This document shows positions 21,802 to 32,019 of a DNA stretch of 64,000 bases, one piece after another. Below the pieces are notes generated by a model, which saw only the letters and a program-made list of their open reading frames with translations, was not told where the DNA came from and searched no databases. Origin of the DNA: Ryuthela nishihirai (taxonomy: Eukaryota; Arthropoda; Arachnida; Araneae; Heptathelidae); assembly GCA_038380435.1 (NCBI GenBank), contig JAWZYU010000010.1:49014135-49078134 (forward strand). Direction: 5' to 3'. A program made the translations under genes and the position numbers. Within the stretch, counting starts at the first letter, position 1; each line of letters begins with the position of its first letter.

Positions 21802-22002
21802 CCCCAACTCTTCTCCCCCGTTTTTCCTCACGTCTACATCTGTCGCAGCTCACAATTCACAAGATGTTATTATTTTAATTTTTTTAAGAATCTTTGCTTG
21901 GAATGCTTCTTTGTGTACAAGAGAGTTTAGGCTAATAACCTGCGTTCTTATGGTTCTTATGGCCGTATGTTTGCAAAGTACTTTTGTAAGTTGCGTTGTA
22001 TT

Positions 22003-22612
22003 ATTGTTGGGCGACACTTTTGTTGCACGTAATGAGAATTTAGCACAAGAATCGCAATGATTTGAATTGGGAAGGAGATCCCTTGGACATCTATTAGGAA
22101 AGAGACGGAAGCCATGCGTGAAGACCATCCAGCTTGTCCTTTAATGTGTGCAAAGTGGGAATCTCCTGAACATGGGGGCCGGGGGGTGCTCAGTCGGTAG
22201 CGCGCCAGGCTCGTAATCTGTAGTTCCCAGGTTCGAGTCCCAGCTGGGTCAGCGTTGAGATTTATCTCCACAAAATTTCCCGCCCTGCCCACGGTCAGTA
22301 GGGGACACCGATGGGCTAGGAAAGGCAGCCGTCCGTCGGATGGGACGTTAAGCCGTGGCCATTAGCCCATGGTGTGCAAAAAAGTGCCGCTCAGAGGTAA
22401 AACAACCCAACCCAACCCTGAACATGGGGGAAAGGTTTCAATTCCCACCCGACTGCTGGTGACCCTTCCAAACCCGTCGGTGTCACCTTTTTCACCGAGG
22501 GCATAGCGGGAGTTAGCTGAGAAAAACCTGAACTGAAATCCAGTGGTAACGTGAATATGTTAACATCAAATTGCTAACTTGACGCATAACCTGGCTGAGC
22601 CAACTCCGCCCA
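22003..22612 (-). mobile_element. Old SINE-A copy, host of a nested SINE
   Basis: Starts TTGTTGGGCGACACTTTTG and ends GGCTGAGCCAACTCCGCCC. It is split at 22179-22417 by a younger copy. Confidence 0.78.
22179..22417 (+). mobile_element. SINE-A, young copy with a large internal deletion
   Basis: 13-bp TSD CTGAACATGGGGG at 22166-22178 and 22418-22430. The body jumps from AAGCCGTGGCC to ATTAGCCCATGG, losing about 145 bp, while both ends are intact. Confidence 0.93.
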
Positions 22613-22683
22613 CGAAAGCAGGGTCTTCCTAAAGGAAGTCCTCGACTTCCTTGAGAATTATTGAGAAGACCCTTCTTTCGTGG
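22610..22683. repeat. Nested hairpin
   Basis: The outer arms 22610-22628 and 22665-22683 pair nearly perfectly. Inside them AAGGAAGTC (22632-22640) and GACTTCCTT (22644-22652) form a second stem. CCACGAAAGCA occurs once more just downstream. Confidence 0.8.
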
Positions 22684-23438
22684 CCTTCCACGAAAGCAAG
22701 ATCTCGAATAGCATAATGGATATAAGTGGAAAAATGGGAAGAAATCCTGTTTTCCTTTTCTTTCTCACTCGAGTGCTTATTGCATTCCTTTCACTCCAAA
22801 ATCCTGTTTTGATATTCCCACGCGACACTTGTTGACACTGAAGTTACTCTAAACCAGGAAGTGAGATATACATTCTATTCTTACCATTTCTACCTTTTCT
22901 ATCTTTCAACCATTTTGTTTTCTCTTCAAGAAACCATCTTCGAGCTCATTCTGTGATCGCCTGAAGGTTTTCTTCGTGTTCGCAGAAACCTTTTTCCAAT
23001 ATCCAAGTAACGAACATAGCGGCTTTTATTGTATGTCGGCAAATCTTTTCGGGCTCTTCGCGTCTCTCTCTCCTACTACCTTCAATCCTTCACATTTCCT
23101 CGTGTCAAAATCCCGTCCAAACCTTTCCAAATGGACTAAATGCTTCAGTGGATGTAATGCACTTTTTCACCCATGTCTCTGGAGGCTACAAAAGCGTACA
23201 TATTCCAAAAAAATGTCTTCCTTGATGTACGCAAAAGAAATCATTCGGTTCACATAAACTGATACAAACCAGGGAAAAATAAGCATGAAATTCCATATAT
23301 AAAGTTAGAAGAAAAAAGAAAACATTTCATATCTTTCTTTCTTTAATTTGCAAAATAATGCTAGCCAAAACGTCCTATATATATTTTATTTTCATGACAA
23401 AAAAAAAATTGCTCGAAATTCCGCATTGCCTTAGGTTG
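22684..23438. other. Interval with nothing recognised
   Basis: A 93-codon plus-strand frame at 22976-23257 shows no domain or repeat identity. I do not call it a gene. Confidence 0.5.
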
Positions 23439-23449
23439 TTTTGTTTCTG

Positions 23450-23822
23450 GGTTGAGTTGTTTTACCTCCGAGCGGCACTTTTTTGCAGACTAATGGCCAG
23501 GTCACATGGACCCCAAAGGCTCAGAGAAGGTTCAGGGAGGGGACTCACTGGAACAGCTGTTGGGAGACAGATGGTAGCCTCCTGTCAAGGCCATCCAGCG
23601 TGTTCTTTAACCTGCGGAGGGTATGGCTCACCCGCACACAGAGCCACGGCTTAACGTCCCATCCGACGGACGGTGGCCTTTTCAAGCCCATCGGTGTCCC
23701 CTACTGACCGTGGGCAGGGCGGGGAATTTTGCGGAGATAAATCTCAACGCTGACCCAGCTGGGACTCGAACCTGGGAACTACAGATTACGAGCCTGGCGC
23801 CGACTGAGTCACCCTCGCCCCC
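23450..23822 (-). mobile_element. SINE-A, young copy
   Basis: 11-bp TSD TTTTGTTTCTG at 23439-23449 and 23823-23833. About 7 bp of the head are missing (CTGGCGCCGACTGAG). Confidence 0.94.
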
Positions 23823-23994
23823 TTTTGTTTCTGAGTTGCGCTGTTATGTTGCCCCCATAAATAACTGGATGAAGTTTCAGGTCAAATACTTGGTTAAAGT
23901 GGCATTCCTTTCTTTTGCCGTAGATATGATATCTCGCCTTCAGTAGGTATTAAGGACCATATGGCGATATCGTCCTGAAGTCCTCCTTTCGTAG

Positions 23995-24378
23995 GGGGCG
24001 GGGGTGGCTCAGTCGGTAGCGCGCCAGACTCGTAATCTGTAGTTCCCAGGTTCGAGTCCCAGCTGGGTCAGTGTTGAGATTTATCTCCGCAAAATTCCCC
24101 GCCCTGCCCACGGTCAGTAGGGAACACCGATGGGCTTGGAAAGGCCACAGTCCGTCGGATGGGACATTAAGCCGTGGCCCCGTGTGCGGGAGAGCCATAC
24201 CCTGTGCACGTTAAAGAACACGCTGGATGGTCTTGACGGGAGGCTACCATCTGTCTCCCAACAGCTGTTCCAGTGAGTCCCCTCCCTCAACCTTCTCTGA
24301 GCCTTCGGGGTCCATGTGACTTGGCCATTTAGCCCATGGTGTGCAAAAAAGTGCTCCTCAGAGGTAAAACAACCCAAC
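23995..24378 (+). mobile_element. SINE-A, full-length young copy
   Basis: 13-bp TSD CCTCCTTTCGTAG at 23982-23994 and 24379-24391. With the minus-strand copy 170 bp to its left it forms an inverted SINE pair. Confidence 0.95.
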
Positions 24379-24479
24379 CCTCCTTTCGTAGCAACAACTT
24401 GACCACCATAGTGGAGTGACTCAAAGTGCGGAAAAGGCAAAATACAAATCGGTTTTCTCCTTTTGTATTTACAGCGATC

Positions 24480-24605
24480 GTTGCCTTTATTTTGAGCCAC
24501 TATCATCGCTGTAGTATTCTGATAATATTCGGTAAAGGGGGAATATTGTTTTGAGCCAGGTGGGATCCGAACTCTCGACCTCCTGATGACATGTCAAGTG
24601 CTCCG
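24480..24605 (-). mobile_element. tRNA-like repeat (SINE-C), minus copy
   Basis: The complement contains AGAGTTCGGATCCCACCTGG, a B-box-like motif, followed by AATACTACAGCG and GTGGCTCAAAATAA. It matches 25470-25595 in the opposite orientation. Confidence 0.65.
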
Positions 24606-24625
24606 GCTTTTTTCAAGCGCTAGCT

Positions 24626-24722
24626 AGCACAAGATAAATTTTACCCTATACCCAGTATTAAGAGAATACTACAGCGAAAATAGTATCTTCAAATGAACAA
24701 TGATCGCTGTGATTACAAAAGA
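24626..24722 (+). mobile_element. SINE-C tail fragment
   Basis: AGATAAATTTTACCCTATAC and GAATACTACAGCGAAAATAG repeat the body of the flanking SINE-C copies, followed by GATCGCTGTGATTACAAAAG as in the minus copy. Confidence 0.6.
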
Positions 24723-24907
24723 TGACTATAGTTTACTAACGTATACCAACATAAACAATGCATGGAGAGATGTAAAAATATGCCTAAAAATACCAATTGA
24801 TCGTCTTGGTGTGGTTCTGGTGTTGTGAACGAAGTCTCGAATAGTTTCGATGAATGGAGACTTTATCTGCAATCATAACATCTACTTGAAACTAGGGTCT
24901 GAGACTT

Positions 24908-25462
24908 AACAACAACAACAACAACAACAAGGGAATCTTGATCACTGCCTTTCAACAACAAGGGAAATCTTGATCACTGCCTTTCAACAAGAAGGGAAAT
25001 CTTGATCACTGACTTTCAACAACAAGGGAAATCTTGATCACTGCCTTTCAAAAACAAGGGAAATCTTGATCACTGCCTTTCAACAACAAGGGAAATCTTG
25101 ATCAGTGCCTTTCAACAAGAAGGGAAATCTTGATCACTGCCTTTCAACAACAAGGGAAATCTTGATCACTGCCTTTCAACAACAAGGGAAATCTTGATCA
25201 CTGCCTTTCAACAACAAGGGAAATCTTGATCACTGCCTTTCAACAAGAAGGGAAATCTTGATCACTGCCTTTCAACAACAAGGGAAATCTTGATCACTGC
25301 CTTTCAACAAGAAGGGAAATCTTGATCACTGCCTTTCAACAAGAAGGGAAATCTTGATCACTGCCTTTCAACAAGAAGGGAAATCTTGATCACTGCCTTT
25401 CAACAACAAGGGAAATCTTGATCACTGCCTTTCAACAAAAAGGGAAATCTTGATCACTGCCT
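24908..25462 (+). repeat. 32-bp minisatellite, about 17 units
   Basis: Starts from an (AAC) run at 24909-24930. Units are GGGAAATCTTGATCACTGCC plus TTTCAACAACAA, spaced exactly 32 bp (CTTGATCA from 24937 to 25449). Variants are AACAAGAA and AACAACAA. Confidence 0.95.
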
Positions 25463-25469
25463 GTCACTC

Positions 25470-25595
25470 AGCTGTCAGAGCGCCTGATATGTTATCAGAA
25501 GAGCGTGGGTTCGGATCCCACCCGCCTCAAGACAAATTTTCGTCTATATCCAGTATCAGCAAAATACAACAGCGAAAAACAGTGGCTCAAATAAA
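25470..25595 (+). mobile_element. tRNA-like repeat (SINE-C), plus copy
   Basis: A tRNA-like segment (CTGTCAGAGCGCCTGATATG, GTGGGTTCGGATCCCACCCG) followed by the body motif ACAACAGCGAAAAACAGTGG. It abuts the minisatellite. Confidence 0.65.
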
Positions 25596-25763
25596 GAAAT
25601 CAGTTTAACTTGCACTCACTGAGTATGCTTTTCCCAGCGGACGAGTGCAGAAATCTCAGTGAACGTAATCTCATGACTTTCGTGTTATATGCGGAACGAA
25701 GAAGAAACAAGGATGAGTTTGGTGTTGAACCTTATGATAATTTAAATAAAATAACATAAATAT

Positions 25764-25914
25764 CCCCTCAAGCAGCTGCTTGTCAGAGAGATCTGACAGG
25801 AGCCTGTCACTTTATACGCCACATTAGAAGGTCTGTGAGGATGGCGAGCCCTCAGCAGAAAAACAACACAAACATCCATGCCTTATCCGGGAATCGAACC
25901 CACCGGGAATCGAA
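25764..25914 (-). mobile_element. SINE-B, truncated copy
   Basis: A second tRNA-derived family, read on the minus strand. Here only the tail and body (CCCTCAAGCAGCTGCTTGTC, CAACACAAACATCCATGCC) and part of the head (GGGAATCGAACCC) are left. Fuller copies are at 45227 and 53100. Confidence 0.7.
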
Positions 25915-26227
25915 CAAAGGTATGTTAATTTAATCATGTTTTTTTATGAAATATAAATTTTGGTTTTATTTTTTGTGATTTTCTTTTGTTGTCGGATGCA
26001 TTTTATTTATTTTCATTTATTATTATGAAGAAATCATTTTAAGTGTATTTTCAATAATACGTTCTTCCTTTCCTTTCATTCTTATTTGTATTTTGGTATG
26101 ATCCCTTATTCGCAATTGCACTGCATAAATATACTATAATAATATGATAATGTTACTAACTACTATTACTAATGTATTATACTACATAATTTCTATTTTG
26201 AAACATTGTTTTGTGCTTTGCTTCCCC
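25915..26227. other. AT-rich interval, nothing recognised
   Basis: T- and TA-rich sequence only. Confidence 0.5.
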
Positions 26228-26515
26228 CCGCTGGAAATATTTTACCCCTCCCCGAGCAAATTTGCATCTTCCTTCTATTGAAAATATTTTACCCGCCCTG
26301 AAGCAAATTTGCATCTTCTTCTTCCCCCCCCCCCTTGAAAATATTTTACCACTCCCTGAGGCAAATTTACATCTTCCTCCCTCCCCTCTGGAAATATTTT
26401 ACCCCTCCCTGAAGCAAATTTACATCTTCCTCCCCTCTCCACGTCTGAAAATATTTTACCCCTACCTGAAACAAGTTTACACATCCCTCTCCCCCCCCCC
26501 TCGGAAAAATTTCTG
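26228..26515. repeat. Pyrimidine-rich tandem repeat, ~54 bp, about 5 units
   Basis: GAAATATTTTACCCCTCCC, then GAAGCAAATTTACATCTTCC and a C run, recurs at about 26232, 26280, 26337, 26391 and 26447. Frames on both strands reflect the repeat. Confidence 0.88.
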
Positions 26516-26529
26516 CCGACGTGCATGAT

Positions 26530-27040
26530 CATATTCAAGATAATCGATCAACACAGCTATCTCTAAACTACTAACCAGATGAATGCATTCCTACGGCATC
26601 GTGGATTCAGCAATACAATTTCCATGTTATTACATTTCCGAATTTAAATGTTTATTATTCTTGCGCCAGCAGCAACCCAATGAAAATTTTAGATCAGACT
26701 CACAATGCCTTCACCGTGTTCTCTTTCGATGCTATTCTTTCCCTCTTGCAGTTGATGAAGTTCTACCCGACTACAGTGGATGAGAGCAGGACTTAATCCT
26801 GGCTGATACCATTACAGGGAAGACCCACATCAGCACTAGAGCGTCTTATCTGTGGCTTAGTGGACACAGGAAATGTCTTCAGCGAGGAGAGGAAAACTTC
26901 GGAGTGTGACAAAACCGGCTGTTAGCTAAAGCCTGAAATGCATAAAAGACAAAACAGAAATACTCGCTTCACCTTGAAACTATGTTTTCCTTGGTAGTTT
27001 TTAATTTCATTGCCAATGGGTCTGGAGAAAAGCTTGACAT
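26530..27040. other. Interval with nothing recognised
   Basis: A 66-codon plus-strand frame at 26583-26783 has no recognisable domain. Confidence 0.5.
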
Positions 27041-27044
27041 TTGA

Positions 27045-27375
27045 AAGAGAAAAATGTTTTCTTTTAGCATTATGAAACGTCTTATAAAACTGAACAATTT
27101 GAGGGTCTTTGTGAGAAGGAAGGTGTATTTCTCTCGAGAATATAAAAAGGTTTATATAATTCTACAAATGGAAATGAAAATGTTCTCCTCTCAGCGTTAT
27201 GAAACTTTTATGCAATACAACAATTGAGACTCTTTGTGAAAAAAAATGCCTTGTCTATCGACATTATAAAACACTTTATATAATTGAACATACGGGATCT
27301 TTTAGATTAAAAAACTGCTTCCCTCTCAACATTATAAACTTTTTACACAAACTGAGCAACTAGGGCTTTTATGCA
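27045..27375. repeat. Degenerate ~66-bp tandem repeat
   Basis: About five diverged units carry CTCTCAGCATTATGAAAC-like, ATATAATTGAACAATTGAGG-like and CTTTGTGA motifs. Confidence 0.6.
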
Positions 27376-27394
27376 ATGAATGTGGAGTGGGGAG

Positions 27395-27545
27395 GGGGTC
27401 GTAATCTGCAATTCCCCAGGTTCGAGTTTCGACTGTGCCAAGGTTGACATTTATCTGCGCTAATCCTCACCGTGCCTTATTTAGCTTTGCAATTGAATAT
27501 ATTTACTTAAATACAATATGGGCTTGGAAAGGATGCTGTCCGCCG
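27395..27545 (+). mobile_element. SINE-A remnant
   Basis: GTCGTAATCTGCAATTCCCC, GGTTCGAGTTTCGACTGTGC and ATGGGCTTGGAAAGGATGC survive, with an unrelated insertion between. Confidence 0.65.
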
Positions 27546-27564
27546 AAGTGGCCCGACAGCATCC

Positions 27565-27900
27565 TTTACAAAGTCGTGGGCCCGTATACAAAAAGTCTTC
27601 TTAAAATCGTGGGCCCGTATATAAAAAGTCTTTTTAAAATCGTGAGTCCGTATACAAAAAGGCGGTTTTAAAATCACTAGTCAGTATACAAAAAGTCTTT
27701 TTTTAAAATCGTGAGTCGATATACAGAAAGTCTTTTTTAAATCGCGAGTCCGTATACAAAAAGTCTTTTCTTAAAATCGTGAGTCCGTATACAAAAAGGC
27801 GTTTTAGAATCGTGAGTCCGTATACAAAAAGTCTCTTTAAAATCGCGAGTCCGTATACAAAAAGTCTCTTTAAAATCGTGGGCCCGTATAAAAACAGTCA
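27565..27900 (+). repeat. 33-bp minisatellite, about 10 units
   Basis: Units of GTGAGTCCGTATACAAAAAG plus TCTTTTTAAAATC with small indels. It begins directly beside the SINE-A remnant. Confidence 0.92.
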
Positions 27901-27919
27901 TACCTTTGCCATCTCCTCC

Positions 27920-28130
27920 CCTTCTTTTAGAACACTAATAAGAGATAAAAGAATTATTAAGCTTGTGTGAATTTTATGCATTTTTTTTCAAGGAATTTTT
28001 TTAAAGACCTCTAAAATGGAGATGGGGAATGTTACGTGAATGGAAATCTTTTTCCCACCCGCCAGCTTTTACTTTATTTCCAGTGAGTTTCCTGCTGCCC
28101 ACTCCTTTTACTTTTTTCTAGAGCAGGGCC
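27920..28130 (+). mobile_element. MITE-C copy
   Basis: GAATTATTAAGCTTGTGTG, TTAAAGACCTCTAAAATGG and CTAGAGCAGGGCC correspond in order to the 63.3-kb and 6.7-kb copies. Confidence 0.45.
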
Positions 28131-28293
28131 TTCTCAGTATTATAAATGAACTCTTTGGTAAAGCCAAGCGGATGTATAAAAAGAATTCAGAGTTCAGATT
28201 GGGGCAAGTGACAGGATTCAATCAAAAAGGGGGAAAACACAAACGTTTCTTCCCCCCTATTAACTCCTTATTTCTACAAAAGGCAATAAATGT

Positions 28294-28370
28294 TCTTTGT
28301 TGACTCAATTGATAACGCGCCAAGTTCGTAATATGAAGTCATCAGTTTGAGTCCCACTGTGCCTACCACA
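28294..28370 (+). mobile_element. SINE-A head remnant
   Basis: TTGACTCAATTGATAACGCG, CAAGTTCGTAATATGAAGTC and GTTTGAGTCCCACTGTGCC form a decayed tRNA head. Confidence 0.6.
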
Positions 28371-28393
28371 ACTCCACCGTTAACAGCATAAAA

Positions 28394-28783
28394 TGGGTGG
28401 CGGGGGTGGCTCAGTCGGTAGCGCGCCAGGCTCGTAATCTGTAGTTCCCAGGTTCGAGTCCCAGCTGGGTCAGTGTTGAGATTTATCTCCGCAAAATTCC
28501 CCGCCTTGCCCACGGTCATTAGAGGACACCGATGGGCTTGGAAAGGCCGCCGTCCGTCGGATGGGACATTAAGCCGTGGCCCCGTCTGCGGGAGAGCCAT
28601 ACCCTGTGCACGTTAAAGAACACGCTGGATGGCCTTGGCGGGAGGCTACCATCTGTCTCCCAACAGCTGTTCCAGTGGGTCCCCTTCCCCAACCTTCTCT
28701 GAGCCTTCGGGGTCCATGTGACCTGGCCATTTAGCCCATGGTGTGCAAAAATGTGCCGCTCAGAGGTAAAACAACCCAAAACA
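28394..28783 (+). mobile_element. SINE-A, full-length young copy
   Basis: 9-bp TSD AGCATAAAA at 28385-28393 and 28784-28792. Confidence 0.94.
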
Positions 28784-28792
28784 AGCATAAAA

Positions 28793-29213
28793 GGTGTAAG
28801 GTCAGAACTTTAAACCGTTTCGAATTTTAACACCATATTACAGTCAAAAGTAACACAATTCGTGGTCAGAAGAGGCTATTTGCCTGTAAATGTGTGTTAC
28901 ATGTATTGCAGAAGAGTGTAGCAGATAACGCGCTGCACAGTGTTAGAGGCAGCATCCAGGAATGCGAAGTGATTATTTAATTTTTTGAATTCAGTTCTTT
29001 ATTTCTTTTGCATTTATATCTATAGAGTTTATCATAGCAAGCTTTGAGAGCTCAACTGTAAGAACAAATGCTGCATACTACTTGCAAATAGCACATACAG
29101 TTAATGTAGAATATAGATTAAACACTTAACATAATGTTAAGGAGAACTACCCGCGAAGCTGGTGTAGCTTATCCGCAGGAAACGTTAAAACGTTGTTTGC
29201 AGTTACAAATAGA
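28793..29213. other. AT-rich interval, nothing recognised
   Basis: No feature recognised. Confidence 0.5.
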
Positions 29214-29774
29214 CTGATCTCCATAAATTAAGGAAAATCACTATGTTAAGTCAATGGGAAGCTAACGTCAAAGCTCTATAACTTCTATTTTGTTTTAAAA
29301 AATGTGAATACAGATAAAGATCTCAATAAAAAAATCAATATCTCGATTTTCAACAATATTCGTTCAGTATTTAATGAGTTACGTAAGTTTCAATATTTAA
29401 CAATAGCAATGCCACTGTTAAGAAACTTATACAAATCTGAAGAATAGTGAAAGAATTTTTTACACAAAGTTCTAAAATACAAACTTATTTCTTAAACAGT
29501 TTGATCCAATACTTAATACTAAGTTTTAATTAACTTCTGAAGTCAATTTTTGTAGCTGGCATTGTTATCGTTAAATATTCAAACTTCCATAACTCATTAA
29601 CTACTGAACGAATATTGTTGAAATTCGAGATAATGATTTATTCGATTGAGATCTTTATCTGCAATCACGTTTTTCAAAACAAAAAAATTTATTTTAGAAG
29701 TTATAGAACTTTGACCTTAGTTTCCCAATAACTTAACATAGCGATTTTCCTTAATTTATGGAAACCAGTGTAGT
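29214..29774. mobile_element. Foldback element with ~205-bp arms
   Basis: 29222-29428 and 29545-29765 are imperfect reverse complements. CCATAAATTAAGGAAAATC at the left faces GATTTTCCTTAATTTATGG at the right, and CAACAATATTCGTTCAGTA faces the complement of TACTGAACGAATATTGTTG. The spacer is about 115 bp. It has no coding capacity, and I could not fix a TSD. A foldback transposon or long-TIR MITE is the simplest reading. Confidence 0.8.
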
Positions 29775-30588
29775 TGATATACATCGGTTACGTATTGACA
29801 TTTAATTAGTGCAATAAATACCAGTGACGGTTAGGGTTGAAAAAACATGAGCGTTTAATTCTTTAAATAAGTTACTTAATAACATTTCAAATTGCTCCCT
29901 TTTACTGCTGCCTTTCATCTAGAGAAATCATTCATTATTTTTTAAACCTCGTAGTTGAAATTAGCAATGAATGAAGTATTTAAACTTGGAAGAGAATTCT
30001 AATTTTCGACAAACAATTATTTACCTCTCCTTTTTAACCTAGGGTTCGAATTGCTGCAGATAAATATGAACGTTGGTACAATTGAAACTCTTGATTAAGA
30101 GCCTGGCATGTTTACTGACAGGGTCAACACACTCCAAATTTATATAAAATGTTTATATAAATAAATGATATTCGTGTGATTCATTTGTCCACAAATTAAA
30201 ACATTTATTGAATGTTCTTAAAAATACGAATATTTTAAAGAACGGAATTTCATAAGGAGAATGATTCTTTTGACCAGGAGGAGGAATAGGAGGGCTATAT
30301 TTATTTCACACCCTACCCCTGCTATTATTGGATAGTTTTAACAATTGGAGAACAAGTTAGAAAAAATGTTAAATATATAATTAAGCTTCTCACAAGGGAA
30401 ACCCATTAATTTCCAACTTTTGCATCTTTCAGTTGTTACTGTTACACTGTTTAAGAACGTGTTGGAGTTTTGCAATACATTCATTTGAAAGATGCACTGC
30501 TTAATTCAATTATTAAAGTATATTTTCACCTGAAATTTATTTAGAAATTGATTAGAAAGATTCATTTTGACACTTTAAAACAGTATTC
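29775..30588. other. AT-rich interval with a SINE-A remnant
   Basis: A decayed minus-strand head lies at 30043-30128 (GGGTTCGAATTGCTGCAGAT, TTAAGAGCCTGGCATG). Nothing else is recognised. Confidence 0.5.
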
Positions 30589-30589
30589 T

Positions 30590-31256
30590 GACAACGTGAA
30601 GTTAATAGGTGTAGCTCTTGACAAAGTGCAGTTAATAGGTGTAGCTTCTGACAAAGTGTAGTCGATGGTGTAGCTTCTGACAAAGTGCAGTTAATAGGTG
30701 TAGCTTCTGACAAAGTGCAGTTAATAGGTGTAGCTTCTGACAAAATGTAGTCGATGGTGTAGCTTCTGACAAAGTGTAGTCGATGGTGTAGCTTCTGACA
30801 AAGTGCAGTTAATAGGTGTAGCTTGTGACAAAGTGCAGTTAATAGGTGTAGCTTCTGACAAAGTGCAGTTAATAGGTGTAGCTTCTGACAAAGTGCAGTT
30901 AATAGGTGTAGCTTCTGACAAAGTGTAGTCGATGGTGTAGCTTCTGACAAAGTGCAGTTAATAGGTGTAGCTTCTGACAAAGTGTAGTCGATGGTGTAGC
31001 TTCTGACAAAGTGCAGTTAATAGGTGTAGCTTCTGACAAAGTGCAGTTAATAGGTGTAGCTTCTGACAAAGTGCAATTAATAGGTGTAGCTTCTGACAAA
31101 GTGGAGTTAATAGGTGTAGCTTCTGACAAAGTGGAGTTAATAAGTGTAGCTTCTGACAAAGTGGAGTCAATAAGTATAGCTTCTGACAAAGTGGAGTTAA
31201 TAGGTGTATCTTCTATCAAATTGGAGCCAATAGCTATAGCTTCTGACAAAATGGAC
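30590..31256. repeat. 30-bp minisatellite with open frames on both strands
   Basis: About 22 units of GTGTAGCTTCTGACAAAGTG plus CAGTTAATAG. A shorter variant carries TAGTCGATG. Where units are exactly 30 bp, frames on both strands stay open as 10-residue repeats: QLIGVASDKV on plus, SEATPINCTL on minus. The shorter units break the frame, and units toward 31,200 are more diverged. I do not call a gene. Confidence 0.93.
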
Positions 31257-31259
31257 TAT

Positions 31260-31578
31260 GCGGACGCTCCAGAATCTTTTGAAAAAAGACGCCTAGTGAG
31301 ACGTTAAGTAAGGCATAAAAACTACTCAGGAATAATTACCAAAAAATTTATAAATGAGTGGACATACACACAGTGAATCTATTTCCTGTCGTTAAACATA
31401 CGGGATCAAAAAAATCTGTAACTATGGGAACGGCGCCACCAGCTTCCCCTTCCCCTCCATTTTCAGCCCTGAAAATAAATTGATGTGCAAAGTGGAATTA
31501 ATTGGGGTATTTTCTGAAAAGCACATACATGTATTTTGCACAAATATTTTGTACGAACAATTGGGGAAAAAACTATAT
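31260..31578. other. Interval with nothing recognised
   Basis: No feature recognised. Confidence 0.5.
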
Positions 31579-32018
31579 TTTTCTATTTGTGCAGAATATT
31601 TTTTCTAAAAAAAATGTTTTCCTATTTGTGCAGAATATTTTTTCTAAAAGAATATGTTTTCCTATTTGTGCAGAATATTTTTTCTAAAAGAATAGGTTTT
31701 CCTATTTGTGCAGAATATTTTTTCTAAAGGAATATGTTTTCCTATTTGTGCAGAATATTTTTTCTAAAGGAATATGTTTTCCTATTTGTGCAGAATATTT
31801 TTTCTAAAAGAATATGTTTTCCTATTTGTGCAGAATATTTTTTCTAAAAGAATAGGTTTTCCTATTTGTGCAGAATATTTTTTCTAAAAGAATATGTTTT
31901 CCTATTTGTGCAGAATATTTTTTCTAAAAGAATAGGTTTTCCTATTTGTGCAGAATATTTTTTCTAAAAGAATAGGTTTTCCTATTTGTGCAGAATATTT
32001 TTTCTAAAAGAATATATT
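31579..32018. repeat. 40-bp minisatellite, about 11 units
   Basis: Units of CCTATTTGTGCAGAATATTT plus TTTCTAAAAGAATATGTTTT, very homogeneous. The main variants are AATATG/AATAGG and AAAAG/AAAGG, and the period is exactly 40. Confidence 0.95.
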
Positions 32019-32019
32019 C

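Larger units (their letters stand above)
21235..22002 (-). repeat. Right arm of the large inverted repeat
   Basis: Complement of 19115-19452, interrupted by the SINE at 21415-21801. Outside the SINE the arm is about 372 bp, one tandem unit longer than the left arm. Confidence 0.9.

Noticed and set aside
24908..25462. CRISPR-like array (regular 32-bp repeats)
   Set aside because: There are no unique spacers; the entire unit repeats. The context is eukaryotic.
26211..26538. Proline/leucine-rich or glycine-rich small proteins on the two strands
   Set aside because: Both frames are readings of the pyrimidine-rich ~54-bp tandem repeat.
31502..31727. Short hydrophobic proteins with repeated FLFVQNIFSK
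   Set aside because: They are readings of the 40-bp minisatellite in two frames; 40 is not a multiple of three, so no stable repeat frame exists.
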